From a virus: a DNA stretch of 64,000 nt. Below the pieces are notes generated by a model. It saw nothing but the letters and a program-made list of their open reading frames with translations, was not told the origin of the DNA and did not search any database. The stretch is taken from the IMG/VR virus record IMGVR_UViG_3300046507_000667, positions 62,001 through 126,000 of that record; one strand, 5' to 3'. The position numbers and the translations under genes are program-made. How positions within the stretch are numbered: position 1 is the first letter of the stretch; every line of letters starts with the position of its first letter. Positions 1-9,419 of the stretch are shown one piece after another.

Positions 1-254
1 ATACTGGGTGGTTTGATTTTTCATATAAGCCAGATGTCCTTGGTCCAGTAGTTCGTATTGCTGGTAATAAGTCAGTAGATGCATTTATTAGCCTAGCTAA
101 GAAGTATAAAGCTCGTGCTGATGAGATTGCAGGACTTATTAAGAAAGATCCACGTAATGCTAAGGCAGTTAAACATGAAATGAAGATTGTTGCTGCAGGT
201 GCAATGGATTTTGATTTAATGGTTAAAAACCTAGTACGTATGGCAGCAGTGTAA
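1..254 (+). CDS. 3' end of an unidentified gene, cut by the window edge
   Basis: An open frame enters from the left edge and stops at TAA 252-254, giving 83 visible residues. The visible part is helical and rich in Lys and Ala. I recognise no family. It ends a few bases before a strong rightward terminator, so it is the last gene of its operon. Its position before two unknown genes and a polymerase subunit gives no firm hint of function. Confidence 0.75.
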   Translation, partial: TGWFDFSYKPDVLGPVVRIAGNKSVDAFISLAKKYKARADEIAGLIKKDPRNAKAVKHEMKIVAAGAMDFDLMVKNLVRMAAV

Positions 255-261
255 TAAGTAT

Positions 262-302
262 CCCTTAACTCTCTTTACTGAGGGTTAAGGGGTTTTATTT
301 TT
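262..302 (+). terminator. intrinsic terminator
   Basis: Stem CCCTTAACTCTC pairs with GAGGGTTAAGGG and is followed by GGTTTTATTTTT. It closes the operon that enters from the left edge. Confidence 0.85.
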
Positions 303-338
303 CCAACAATTCCTTAGTTTTCAATAGGAATTTAGAAT

Positions 339-1511
339 ATGTCAAGAATTCTCCTAGATACATATGGATCTTTGATTCATACTGCAGTAAACGATAAACC
401 TAGATTAACTAAATTTATCACTCATATTGAGAAGTACTTTGATAAGAACCATGCTATCGTTTTTGATCAAGGACCAACTAAGAAATTACTATTTGCTAAT
501 AGTGATAAGCAAGTAGTATATGATTTTCTCGGTATGTCCGATAAAGATGTAGCTGATGTAAAGAAAGTTATTAAGACAGTACCTACTATTTACTCTAAAG
601 GTATTATGCTTAATGACCCATTCGTCATCTTATCAGTATATATTGTACGTGAACTTCATGTTCAAAAGCTTGTTAGACAGCGTGATTTAGTTCTTATGTA
701 TTTAGCATTTAAGAACTATTCAAGCTCTCAGAATAAGTTCTTCAAGTATGGTGCTAATGAACAGGTTATGGCCTTTACTTTGAATAATCTATCAGATAAG
801 TTCAAATATAAGGTATTAAAGAATAACTATGCTGTACTTAAAGATACAGTAATGAATTCACACATGACATATGAAAAACTGTTAGAAACTGGCACAGATG
901 ATATGCCGCCAATTTACTATATTCAGTTACATAGTCGTGTCAATAAGATCATTCGTAATATTGCTGGGGAGTATTACACAAACTATAATGAGAAGCGTTA
1001 TATCAATTCAGTTAAGACCTATGATGAAGAATCAGGTGGACTTATTGATTATGAAAATTCTTCTGCTCTTATTAGTGGTTTAGCTGAAGGTACACTAAGC
1101 TATTTTCTAAGCTCTTCTGTCAATATGAATCTTGTAAAGACAGTATCTGAACGAAATTCTATTCCTTCTAGTACTGTATTTCAGGCTCTTAATGCTATTA
1201 AGAAAGAAGAAGATCCTTTAGTAATCCAACTAATGATTACTAAGATTCTAACGATTATCTATGATGATAATCCAGATCTTTTAGGACGAGTTTGTTCACA
1301 AGACTTTGCAATTAATGCTATTAAGCAATTGTCAATTTCTAATACAACTAATCCTAATCTTATTGAGCTAAAGAATATTCTTGATAAGTGGCTAATGACA
1401 TACAATATTAAGTATGCACAGACACAACGATTAGCTACTAAGATGGCTTATCGTAATGCATTATATAGCTACTTTGTATATATTCTTATTCTCAATAAGT
1501 GTAAGAGTTAA
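339..1511 (+). CDS. unknown protein, 390 aa
   Basis: The start has an AGGAATTTAGA-like ribosome site upstream and the frame is open for 390 codons. The protein is soluble-looking and mixed helical, with many Asn, Lys and Tyr residues and no signal peptide. I see no motif that identifies a family. It is followed after 8 nt by the metallopeptidase gene and then by the RNA polymerase beta C-terminal gene, so the three are probably one transcript. A virion or assembly role is possible but is only inferred from this grouping. Confidence 0.85.
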   Translation: MSRILLDTYGSLIHTAVNDKPRLTKFITHIEKYFDKNHAIVFDQGPTKKLLFANSDKQVVYDFLGMSDKDVADVKKVIKTVPTIYSKGIMLNDPFVILSVYIVRELHVQKLVRQRDLVLMYLAFKNYSSSQNKFFKYGANEQVMAFTLNNLSDKFKYKVLKNNYAVLKDTVMNSHMTYEKLLETGTDDMPPIYYIQLHSRVNKIIRNIAGEYYTNYNEKRYINSVKTYDEESGGLIDYENSSALISGLAEGTLSYFLSSSVNMNLVKTVSERNSIPSSTVFQALNAIKKEEDPLVIQLMITKILTIIYDDNPDLLGRVCSQDFAINAIKQLSISNTTNPNLIELKNILDKWLMTYNIKYAQTQRLATKMAYRNALYSYFVYILILNKCKS

Positions 1512-1519
1512 GGAATAAT

Positions 1520-3019
1520 ATGCTCATTAATTCATTAGAAGAAGCAGGTATTATTAGGCAAGAGTATAAACCTACTCTACTTGAAGCGGTATATAAGAGA
1601 CATCCAGTTCTTATTCAATGTGAAAAACTACTAGATCAATATATTCAAAAAGTAACTTCACCATTAAATGCTAATTTCTTTGATAGCGAAAAGATTCTTC
1701 AAGAAGTTCAGACTTTACTAGGAAAGCATTTTGGATATAGCGAGTTAGTTATTTCCAACCAACGGTTTTCATTTGGTAGACAAACTGAAACTACTGTCTA
1801 TAAGGATGGTAATACTGTAACTGGTATTGAATCTAAAGAAGTAGTTAACTTTAGAACAAACTTCAAGAATATTGATGCTCATACTTTTAAGTCTATTTCA
1901 GTACAGAAATTAAATCCTTTTGTAGATGACTTAGATATATATGAAAATACAGGCTATAATATTCGATATAAGCCTGGAATGAATTCATTCAATCTTATCC
2001 ATATTTCTCCAGCAATGGTTGCTGCAGGTCTTAATGGTGCTGAATTACTAGCAATATTACTTCATGAGATTGGACATGATTTCTACAATACATCAATTCT
2101 TACTAAGTCATTTAGATTACTAGCAATTATTGGTAATGCTCTAGAAATGGCTACTAGCGTAGTGATTCATTATATCACTAGACTACCATCTATTCTAGTA
2201 CCAGATAATCTAATTACTCAAGTAATTGGTGCGGTTATTGCATTCTTTGAATCATTAGCTACAGATGTAATGTATATGATTAAGCATCGAAAGATGACAA
2301 ATGCATTAGCACAAAGTCTTGGAGTTATTGGTGAATTCATCAATACTATCTTTGGTATTGTAGGTGATTATGCTACTACTCTAAAAAATATTTTTGTTGG
2401 TCCACTTTTGCTAATTCTTGCATTACCAAAGCAGCTACTAAGTTTCTTCCTCATGGATGGTCTTACTGAAGAAAAATTCTGTGATGAATTTGCAGCTATT
2501 CATGGCTATGGTGGTGAATTAGCTTCAGCATTAATGAAGACAAAGAATCCTACTTTATTGTATGATTCAAATCAGGGCACAATCCAAGGTCAAATTGCAG
2601 TATTAAGTGCATATTTTAAAGATTGGTCTAATTCAGCTATTAATCTTCTTGATCCACATCCATCAATTCAGACTAGAGCTAACTATATGGCGGATGCTTT
2701 AAAGAGTCACTTAAAGCATGCTAAAACTCCTGAAGAACGTGCATTGATTAATAGTCAGCTTAGAGCAGTTATTAAGGGTAGTTATTTAGCCACTATTAAT
2801 CGAAATATTACTGGCAGCTCTAAAGATATTGAAAATGCAATGATGACTGCAAATACTACTTCATCATTTAAATTTACATCTGACTTATTTGCAAGTGTTC
2901 CAAAGATTGCTACTGATTTAATCTTGTCTCTCTTCAGTTTCTTTGGACCTGAAGGTAAGCGTCCAGATTCAGTACTTAAGCTACAGCAGAATCTTGTAAA
3001 ACAAGGCTCTAGTAAGTAA
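1520..3019 (+). CDS. M48-like membrane zinc metallopeptidase, 499 aa
   Basis: A zinc-protease signature HEIGH lies at about residues 182-186, inside the hydrophobic helix LAILLHEIGHDF. A second acidic motif, CDEFAAIHGYG, at about residue 320 looks like the third zinc ligand of M48 peptidases (Glu followed by an Ala-rich helix). Between them are several hydrophobic stretches (about 200-250 and 295-315) that could be membrane segments, as in HtpX/Ste24 enzymes. The start has AAGGAATAAT before the ATG. It sits directly before the RNA polymerase beta C-terminal gene. Its substrate is unknown: it may process virion proteins or act on the host membrane. Protease class is fairly sure from the motifs; the role is not. 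Confidence 0.75.
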   Translation: MLINSLEEAGIIRQEYKPTLLEAVYKRHPVLIQCEKLLDQYIQKVTSPLNANFFDSEKILQEVQTLLGKHFGYSELVISNQRFSFGRQTETTVYKDGNTVTGIESKEVVNFRTNFKNIDAHTFKSISVQKLNPFVDDLDIYENTGYNIRYKPGMNSFNLIHISPAMVAAGLNGAELLAILLHEIGHDFYNTSILTKSFRLLAIIGNALEMATSVVIHYITRLPSILVPDNLITQVIGAVIAFFESLATDVMYMIKHRKMTNALAQSLGVIGEFINTIFGIVGDYATTLKNIFVGPLLLILALPKQLLSFFLMDGLTEEKFCDEFAAIHGYGGELASALMKTKNPTLLYDSNQGTIQGQIAVLSAYFKDWSNSAINLLDPHPSIQTRANYMADALKSHLKHAKTPEERALINSQLRAVIKGSYLATINRNITGSSKDIENAMMTANTTSSFKFTSDLFASVPKIATDLILSLFSFFGPEGKRPDSVLKLQQNLVKQGSSK

Positions 3020-3039
3020 CTAATATAATAAGGAAGCAT

Positions 3040-4217
3040 ATGGCAATTACAGCTAAAAATCGTAAAAAGGCAGAGAAGTTAATCCTTGATACTTTAAGTA
3101 AGCTTGAGCCATCAGGTATGAATACCGAGAAGTATCGAAAGATCTTCTCGGAAATGTCGGATAAACAGTTCGTAGATTACTTCAAAAAACTTAAAGAAGA
3201 TCGTAATGCACACTTATATGTGGAGTGTGACTTATACGGTAAAAATCAGATTACTTTAGGATCAATCCAAAAAGCTGCTGATTTCTTGAAAGTACCTTTA
3301 GAAGAATATGTTTATATTCGACATAAAACACCTGATGGAACTCCTATCAGAAGTAAGTTCCGTGTACCGGTGATGTATATTCATTTGAAGCGTAATTGCG
3401 CCCATATACTAGAAATAGTGTATGCGTATTACATTAATTGCTGGAAGTCCCTAAAGCTAGTTTAATCTAGATTGAGTATAGCCAAAAGCTATATTTCTAT
3501 ACAATGGGTAATCAGCAGCACTATTTTAACTTATACTTTACCTCGTAAAAATAAATAGTGTTCAACGACTATTCCTGCAATGGAAGTACATATCAAGTGA
3601 TATGGAAATGTGTAATATCCTTCTAGGATAATGATATAGTCTCTTCTTATGTGAAAGCATAAGCTGATAGTTAACAACTATCAATAAGATTAAGTATGCA
3701 ACAGATCCAGACTAAGAAAGTCAAGACTTCTATTGATATTGAATCTGGTAATGTACGTTCGAATATTACTGGTAACTTAAATCAAGATAATAAGTCGGGC
3801 CGATTCACTGATGCAGATACACAAGCTTTTCTATCTATCTTATCTGATAAGAAACTTGAAATTGGAAAGACTGGTAAGAAAGAATCTGCTATTCTTAATG
3901 AATTACTATTGGCTCGTGGTGGTAATGCTGCTATGAAAGCTGCAATGTCAAAGAATATTTCACTCTTTGGCGCTGCTTCCCTACAAGACGTTGATGTAGG
4001 TACATCATATGCAGCAGTATCACCGGGAATTAGTAGTGCATCAGCTATTACAGCAGAACCAGCTAAGAATACTATTGATGCATTCTTAATTGGTGCTGGT
4101 ATGAAGTCTGACATCATCTATAAGTCATTAGTTACACTACAAGGTGAAGCTAGTAAGTCTGAAGGTGGTGATGGTGATGAATTTGCATCATTAAGCAGAG
4201 CATTAGGTCGTGAATAA
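3040..4217 (+). CDS. RNA polymerase beta subunit, C-terminal piece (two exons, spliced 298 aa)
   Basis: Proposed join 3040-3407 and 3689-4217. Exon 1 carries VPVMYIHLK, which matches the VGYMYMLKL segment of bacterial beta. Exon 2 carries DNKSGRFTDADTQAF, in the place of the GGQRFGEMEVWAL segment. This is the part of beta that follows the SRMN motif, and it is missing from the long beta gene at 40168-45533, so the two polypeptides together would make one beta. Splitting of beta into two chains is known from phiKZ-type polymerases. The exon-2 ATG at 3696 has no Shine-Dalgarno, which argues for splicing rather than a separate gene. The C-terminal third of exon 2 is Ala/Ser/Gly-rich. A 3' splice site at 3694 would also stay in frame. 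Confidence 0.75.
3408..3688 (+). ncRNA. group I intron in the RNA polymerase beta C-terminal gene
   Basis: P1 is exon CATAT with GTATG, extended by ACTA/TAGT and capped by GAAA, with the U.G pair at the 5' splice site (3407). P4 strands are in AATTGCTGGAA (3436-3446) and GGTAATCAGCAGC (3507-3519). P6 is GCACTATTT with AAATAGTGT. P7 is formed by GTTCAACGACTATT (3560-3573) and GATATAGTC (3633-3641). P9 is CTTATG/CATAAG. The exon after G3688 begins ATTA, which can pair with TAGT as P10. No endonuclease gene is inside. Core type is certain by eye; the 3' end could shift by 6 nt. Confidence 0.85.
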
Positions 4218-4222
4218 AATAG

Positions 4223-4261
4223 TCCCTATACCTTCGAAAAGAGAGTATAGGGATTTATTTT
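4223..4261 (+). terminator. intrinsic terminator after the beta C-terminal gene
   Basis: CCCTATACC and a GGGTATAG-like arm enclose a TTCGAAAAGAGA loop, followed by ATTTATTTT. Confidence 0.85.
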
Positions 4262-4270
4262 AAATTTTGA

Positions 4271-4308
4271 ATAAAGAAAACCCCTAACCTCCAATTGGAA
4301 GTTAGGGG
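4271..4308 (-). terminator. intrinsic terminator of the tail tube/sheath operon
   Basis: CCCCTAAC...GTTAGGGG stem around TCCAATTGGA; on the minus strand it is followed by TTTTCTTTATTC. It faces the rightward terminator 10 nt away, so the two operons converge here. Confidence 0.85.
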
Positions 4309-4340
4309 ATTCTTTTCTACTACATTTTTTTTTCTAAATA

Positions 4341-5087
4341 TTAGCCTGTGAAGGTACCAATATTGTCGAAAGAATTTTCTGTGTAGAATGGGTAGACGCG
4401 ATCGGCAATATAACTTGATGCAAAAGCGTCAACAGCCTGACCAAAGTTTAGAACAGCCGAGAAAGGTTGATCTAGCTCTGCTAGGTTGTGGTCGCCTGAA
4501 GCAAAGTTATAGTGCTCAAGGTTCAGACGTTTTGGCATGACATGTGTCCACAGGAAAGCACGCTCGATGTTTTTACCTGAAAAATTATCAGCATCGGGAC
4601 GTGTCACCACGTAGAGAAGCACACCGGTATGGTTTGAGCTATGATATTCTAAGTTATACTGCTTAGGATATGTAGCAATACCAGTTTTAGGATCACGAAT
4701 ACCTGATACCCATTGATCGTAGCACTTTGTCAATGGGGAACCAGAGTGTTCTTGATACTGTAGTGTAAATTCAGTTGGCTTACCTGCCATGCTCTTAGCA
4801 TAGTGGGTTTCGTTAGAAGTAAATCCAGCATGTACGCCATCTGTATCAATATCAAGGTTGCTTAGACCTTGGAACGATTTGAAGTTTTTCTGTGATAGTT
4901 GCTTAAATTCTTCAACGTTATCTAACCATGTTGGAACCTTAATCCAGGTAATGAAAGCATAACCCGATACATATGGGTCAAAGCTTCCAGAACCTGTATT
5001 AATAGAACCAGTGAAAAAGTTAGTAGCGGTAGCTGAAGCGTCATGTGACGTTAGGCTCTGATCACGTGAAAGTGTATTACCTGCCAT
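4341..5087 (-). CDS. tail tube protein, 248 aa
   Basis: This gene directly follows the tail sheath gene with 25 nt between them, the usual order in contractile-tail phages. The product is 248 aa, acidic, rich in Gly, Asn and aromatic residues and without membrane segments, as expected for a T4 gp19-like tube subunit. Motifs such as GFTSNETHYAKSMAGKP and a C-terminal segment with KRLNLEHYNFASGDHNLAELDQPF fit a beta-rich structural protein. The call rests on position, size and composition. It ends at the operon terminator. Confidence 0.75.
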   Translation of the reverse strand: MAGNTLSRDQSLTSHDASATATNFFTGSINTGSGSFDPYVSGYAFITWIKVPTWLDNVEEFKQLSQKNFKSFQGLSNLDIDTDGVHAGFTSNETHYAKSMAGKPTEFTLQYQEHSGSPLTKCYDQWVSGIRDPKTGIATYPKQYNLEYHSSNHTGVLLYVVTRPDADNFSGKNIERAFLWTHVMPKRLNLEHYNFASGDHNLAELDQPFSAVLNFGQAVDAFASSYIADRVYPFYTENSFDNIGTFTG

Positions 5088-5112
5088 AATTTTTCCCTAG
5101 CTATAGTTTGGA

Positions 5113-6942
5113 TTATCGGTTTACAACGATATCAGTGTAAATACGCTCAATGATACCTGTAAATTCTAGTTCAATACGTACGCGAGCAATCTTTTGCTGA
5201 CGATCGTAATCTGAGGCATATACGGTCGCAGTAATGTATGTTAGCGCACGATTTGATACCCACTTCTGTAGATTGTTATTAAGATTGTAATTAATAGAAT
5301 CGTAAGTGTTCTTATCGTTGAACTCCATACGATAATCGCTAAGCATTGTCTCTGTTTCACGCTTAATACGTAGAAGAGCACGGACATTGTTGATGTCTGA
5401 AAGTGCTGATGCTACTGTTTGTGTAGTAAGCTGTGTAGCAAAGTTAGTCTTACGTGGATCACGTTCGATATAGTTAACTTGTGCCTTGTAGAGATTTTCC
5501 TTCCACATTTCGTTAGGAATGAAGTTAATGTTATCGAAACCACTGATAACACCACGACGTGGACCAACAAATGGCCATTGAATACCGAATGCGGCATCAT
5601 TGGCTGGAATCATGCTTGCTAGTAGATATAGTGATGTAACAGTGACTGTTTCGCCATTGTATGCATCATAAATATCACCATGCTGTGCATAGATACCTGT
5701 GTAGAAGTTAGACATTGAGATTGAGCTACGACGGAAGTCGATAGACTGTTGCTCATTGCCTTGGAAACCTACATCTAGAAGACCAATACAATCCTGACGA
5801 GTATCTACAATTAGATCACTAATTGCATTCTTGACAGCGGCATCATAGTTAGCATCAAGAATAACGTCAACTTCATAGATCTTTGGATCTAGAAGGTTGT
5901 TATCGATTAGACCTGAGTATGCCTTAACATATAGTGCTTCTTCAGCATTACCACCTGTCCAAGTACCTTCTGAGCCTGAAGCTAGATGAATAACTGAATT
6001 AAGGTCGGTACCAGTTGCATCCCATGTAGCGCCACCATGAATTGGTGCTGGAGCTGGTGTGCTATAAACACTACGCTCTTGACCAAATAGGATATCAATG
6101 AAAGCTGGATTGGTTGTACTAGCTAGATCGCCAAGAATCATTGCTGCAATCTTGTCGAAGTTATCACGACGACCAAGAATCTGGAAATAGTCTGAAGCGT
6201 ACTTGTTCACTACTGTTGGTAGGAACATTGAAGCACGTGACTTATCCTTAGCATCTGGATCAAGACTTACTAGGAATGGACCTGCTACTACTACGTCTGC
6301 ACCAGTCGCATCTTTAGCAGTGATTGAGAAGTTATAAGTACGTGAATCGTATGTTGAATCAAGATCGCTACGGAGAGAGATCTGCATACCCATACCATTA
6401 TAACCATCACCACGACCGGGAGGTAGTGCTACGAATAGTGGTAGTTCATATGTAGTTGAACCATCTTCATTTGTAGTTGTCTTATCTTGATTAAGAACTG
6501 TTTGAACTGCTGCTTTTGAAGTAATGCTTGCAACTAGAGGAGCAAAAACAGGTTTAACCTTAACTGAGCGTGGTACACCTACTACTGGTGGTTGTGCATC
6601 TGGATCAGCAACAACTTCTGGTGTTACAGTAACGATAAGCTTAGCCATGACGTTTGCAAAAGTTGCATCGTCTGGTAGAATACGTAGACCATATACGCCA
6701 CCACCGCCACGTAGCCATTGAGCGGCATTGTAAGCTGCTTGACCATATTTAGAAAGATTGGGAACACCAGTCTTAAATAGGAATTCAGCTTCAGAACCGT
6801 ATTCAACGATCTGATTATCGACACCAAGTGGAGAACGGAAAGCAACAAAGAGTTTTGTAGTACCTTGTGCTGTCTGAAAAACTTGAGAGTTATCGATAAT
6901 TCTTGTGGCTACTGACGGATGTAAATATTCTGTATTAGCCAT
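5113..6942 (-). CDS. contractile tail sheath protein, 609 aa
   Basis: The N-terminus (YLHPSVATRIIDNS) followed by FVAFRSPLGVDNQIVEYGS and the Gly-rich AAQWLRGGGGVYGLRIL is typical of myovirus sheath proteins, in which the N-terminal arm links neighbouring subunits. The C-terminal domain has RDPRKTNFATQ and ends in a conserved-looking strand (IARVRIELEFTGIIERIYTDIVV), as sheath proteins do. Length fits the T4 gp18 class. The gene has an AAGGAAATGT ribosome site and a 130-nt leader containing TTTATAATAAAC. It is the best evidence in the window that the phage is a myovirus. Confidence 0.92.
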   Translation of the reverse strand: MANTEYLHPSVATRIIDNSQVFQTAQGTTKLFVAFRSPLGVDNQIVEYGSEAEFLFKTGVPNLSKYGQAAYNAAQWLRGGGGVYGLRILPDDATFANVMAKLIVTVTPEVVADPDAQPPVVGVPRSVKVKPVFAPLVASITSKAAVQTVLNQDKTTTNEDGSTTYELPLFVALPPGRGDGYNGMGMQISLRSDLDSTYDSRTYNFSITAKDATGADVVVAGPFLVSLDPDAKDKSRASMFLPTVVNKYASDYFQILGRRDNFDKIAAMILGDLASTTNPAFIDILFGQERSVYSTPAPAPIHGGATWDATGTDLNSVIHLASGSEGTWTGGNAEEALYVKAYSGLIDNNLLDPKIYEVDVILDANYDAAVKNAISDLIVDTRQDCIGLLDVGFQGNEQQSIDFRRSSISMSNFYTGIYAQHGDIYDAYNGETVTVTSLYLLASMIPANDAAFGIQWPFVGPRRGVISGFDNINFIPNEMWKENLYKAQVNYIERDPRKTNFATQLTTQTVASALSDINNVRALLRIKRETETMLSDYRMEFNDKNTYDSINYNLNNNLQKWVSNRALTYITATVYASDYDRQQKIARVRIELEFTGIIERIYTDIVVNR

Positions 6943-7076
6943 TACATTTCCTTAAAAATAAAAATTAGCTTCATTTCCATAGTTTTTTGAATAATGGATT
7001 TTCTTCGAAAAATTCAAGAATCTAATTTTTTGTTGATTGTTTATTATAAACAACCCATAGAAAATTCATTATCCGT

Positions 7077-7772
7077 TTAGGCAAGATCAATTAGATCATC
7101 AACCGGGGAAACATTGTCCATACTCTTTGTTCTTGAGAGATAAACACCTGCTTGCAAGGATTTCTTTACATCTTCAAAAGAAAGAGCACCAAATACTGAA
7201 CGATTACGCCCAATATCCTTAATATTGATTAGCGTATAGTCAGTTGGACTTACACCTTTCTTGTCAATAGCCATTCGGAAAGGCATAGTTAAATCATCTT
7301 TATATCTGACCATTTCAGAAATCATTGCTTCTAGAAGTTCACTAGGTACATTTAGTGATACACCATTAAAAGACATATTTTGAATGAATAATTTCAGTAG
7401 ATCTTCGAAGTTATCTACTGGAATTCGAGCAGATGTAAAGTACTTCATAAATCTATCAGCAGATTTAACGTGTCCAACGAAATATTGCTGTTCTACAATA
7501 ATATCATTAGTTTTATAAAAGAGAGTAACACTTTCTCCATCTGACTCTCGTTCAAGGACATTTAACTTTATAGCTAATGGAAATTTTACTGTGAACTGAT
7601 CTTTATCATCAATAGAATGGATTCTGAAGAGGCCATATGTAGAGATATTAGAATCTACTTCTTCTGCAAGACCATTATCAAACATATCTTTTGAAATGAT
7701 AATTTTAAGGTCTTTCTTAGCAATAAGTTGGATTCCGTCTTTATAAAGATACTGATCAATTTTGTTAGCCAT
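7077..7772 (-). CDS. unknown protein, probably virion-associated, 231 aa
   Basis: Open frame of 231 codons with GGAAAAACA before the ATG. The product is mixed alpha/beta with no transmembrane segment and many Asp, Lys and Ile residues. It lies between the terminase and the sheath gene in the late leftward cluster, the place where neck, completion or tail-chaperone proteins are often found. No family motif is visible, so a structural or assembly role is only inferred. Confidence 0.8.
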   Translation of the reverse strand: MANKIDQYLYKDGIQLIAKKDLKIIISKDMFDNGLAEEVDSNISTYGLFRIHSIDDKDQFTVKFPLAIKLNVLERESDGESVTLFYKTNDIIVEQQYFVGHVKSADRFMKYFTSARIPVDNFEDLLKLFIQNMSFNGVSLNVPSELLEAMISEMVRYKDDLTMPFRMAIDKKGVSPTDYTLINIKDIGRNRSVFGALSFEDVKKSLQAGVYLSRTKSMDNVSPVDDLIDLA

Positions 7773-7792
7773 TGTTTTTCCAATAATAAAAG

Positions 7793-7830
7793 CATAAAGA
7801 ACCCTATACCTTTGTTTAAAAGGTATAGGG
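7793..7830 (-). terminator. intrinsic terminator after the 7841-8623 gene
   Basis: CCCTATACCTTT pairs with AAAGGTATAGGG; the minus-strand tail reads TTCTTTATGC. Confidence 0.75.
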
Positions 7831-7840
7831 ACTTAAATAT

Positions 7841-8623
7841 TTACTTCATCGACTTGCGATAATCACATACTTTATTGATGAAGCTTACATCAGATGCAGT
7901 TGAGAATGCCACTGTAAGAATATTTGTAGTAAGCTTTGCATAAATCAGCTTGCTCTGCATAATATCTTTACGGTTAGCATTAACGAACTTCAAGAAGAAA
8001 TACACAAAGTCAATCTTATTCTGCATAAACTTACGACCTTCAGGCTTAATAGCATGAATCTTCTGAAGAAGAACGCCAAGACCTTCAAAGAACTTAAGCT
8101 TATTAGTACGAGCAAAATGGTCAACCTTATCGTATTCCATTTGTACTAGACCAAGAGAGATTTCTAGTTGTGGATTAATAGTCTTACCAACAAAAAGAAT
8201 CAGTGATGATTGCTCTTCAAATTCATGAATATTCTCTAGAAGAAGACGAGCATTCGCTAGTTGCTGAAGCTGTTCTGCAGTAGGAGCCGAAGTTAGTTGC
8301 TGAATATCAGAAATTACAGTAGTTGCTGAAGTTTTAAGATTTTCTACCATCTTTTCAGCTACATTTTGTACATGCTGTACAGCTTTAAGATTCTGATTAT
8401 CCATTGCAGATTCCAGAGTCTTTACATCTTGCTGAAGCTCTTCAGGAGTCTTCTTAGCTAATTCTTCTTCGCTTGTATTTAGAAGACTTTCAATCTTTGC
8501 TTCATCAGCAATAATCTCAGTAGTAGCAGCATCTAGTTCATTTAAAAGAACTGCATCTGAGTCAACTACAGGAGCAGCTTCAACTACTGGTTGAGTATTA
8601 TGATTATGATGATGGTTGGACAT
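7841..8623 (-). CDS. unknown helical protein with His-rich N-terminus, 260 aa
   Basis: The protein opens with SNHHHNHN and then an acidic Ala/Glu-rich region of about 100 residues that looks like long helices or coiled coil (many Leu, Glu, Gln). The C-terminal half is more basic and hydrophobic. No known family is recognised. It is in the late cluster just downstream of 8651-9412, separated by 27 nt, and ends at a terminator. A scaffold, chaperone or neck role would fit the composition but is speculation. Confidence 0.82.
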   Translation of the reverse strand: MSNHHHNHNTQPVVEAAPVVDSDAVLLNELDAATTEIIADEAKIESLLNTSEEELAKKTPEELQQDVKTLESAMDNQNLKAVQHVQNVAEKMVENLKTSATTVISDIQQLTSAPTAEQLQQLANARLLLENIHEFEEQSSLILFVGKTINPQLEISLGLVQMEYDKVDHFARTNKLKFFEGLGVLLQKIHAIKPEGRKFMQNKIDFVYFFLKFVNANRKDIMQSKLIYAKLTTNILTVAFSTASDVSFINKVCDYRKSMK

Positions 8624-8650
8624 GATGTAGTTCCTAAGTGTAATTTACTA

Positions 8651-9412
8651 TTATGCTGTTGGTGCAGCTACGATTTGCTTAATTGTGTCAATAAGTCTAT
8701 GCTTAAATGCAATTAAGAAATCGGGGAAGTGTTCTGATGAAAGAACGTTAGACATAAGAGTTTGATATGATTCACATGATTCCGAATCAAATAACTCATC
8801 AAGTGCTTCTCGTTCTTCAGAAGTTAGGTCGATATAATCAAAGAATGTACCAATATCAACATTTTCAGCACCTAGTACTGTATTAGCAATATCTAATGCA
8901 TTAACGATAAGAATGATATATTCAGGATTATCTAGATTAAGCTCAGTCTTGATATTCTGATATACTAGATCTTTTCTAGGTGTAGATTGCTTAAACTCAG
9001 GAGCAAGAGTCTTCTTATTGTTATAAGCAAAGCTAATTAGATAAGTTAGTAGATTCTCACGGAATCCAATATAGAAAGTATTGTAAATCAAATTAACTAA
9101 GAAGCGTGCCTGTGGTGCTTCATTAAATTGGTCTGAAATAGCTTTCTTATCAACACCAAAATCTTGACAGAATTGATTGACAATTAATGTATTAGCGGCA
9201 GCTTCTACATTAGTTGCATCATCAATTTGATCTTGATCTAAATCAAATCTATCTTTAATAAAATCAACTTTAGTTACAATCGTATTGTATAAATCATTAG
9301 ATGGTTTATTTGCAATAAGATCTTGGCGGTTTGATAGATATTCATCTAATCCTTCTTGTAAAATGGAGGCTGTCTCCTTTACAAGAATACTGTCACTGTC
9401 TAAACTAAACAT
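8651..9412 (-). CDS. unknown acidic helical protein, 253 aa
   Basis: An acidic, mostly helical protein with no membrane segment. It follows the second terminase exon by 7 nt, so it is expected to be co-transcribed with the terminase. Gene order just after terminase suggests a head-completion, portal-adjacent or neck factor, but no motif supports a specific name. The ATG is preceded by a weak site in the terminase stop region, suggesting translational coupling. Confidence 0.82.
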   Translation of the reverse strand: MFSLDSDSILVKETASILQEGLDEYLSNRQDLIANKPSNDLYNTIVTKVDFIKDRFDLDQDQIDDATNVEAAANTLIVNQFCQDFGVDKKAISDQFNEAPQARFLVNLIYNTFYIGFRENLLTYLISFAYNNKKTLAPEFKQSTPRKDLVYQNIKTELNLDNPEYIILIVNALDIANTVLGAENVDIGTFFDYIDLTSEEREALDELFDSESCESYQTLMSNVLSSEHFPDFLIAFKHRLIDTIKQIVAAPTA

Positions 9413-9419
9413 AATTGTC

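Noticed and set aside
3696-4217. Separate 173-aa gene starting at ATG 3696
   Set aside because: No ribosome site and it continues the beta C-terminal reading after intron removal.
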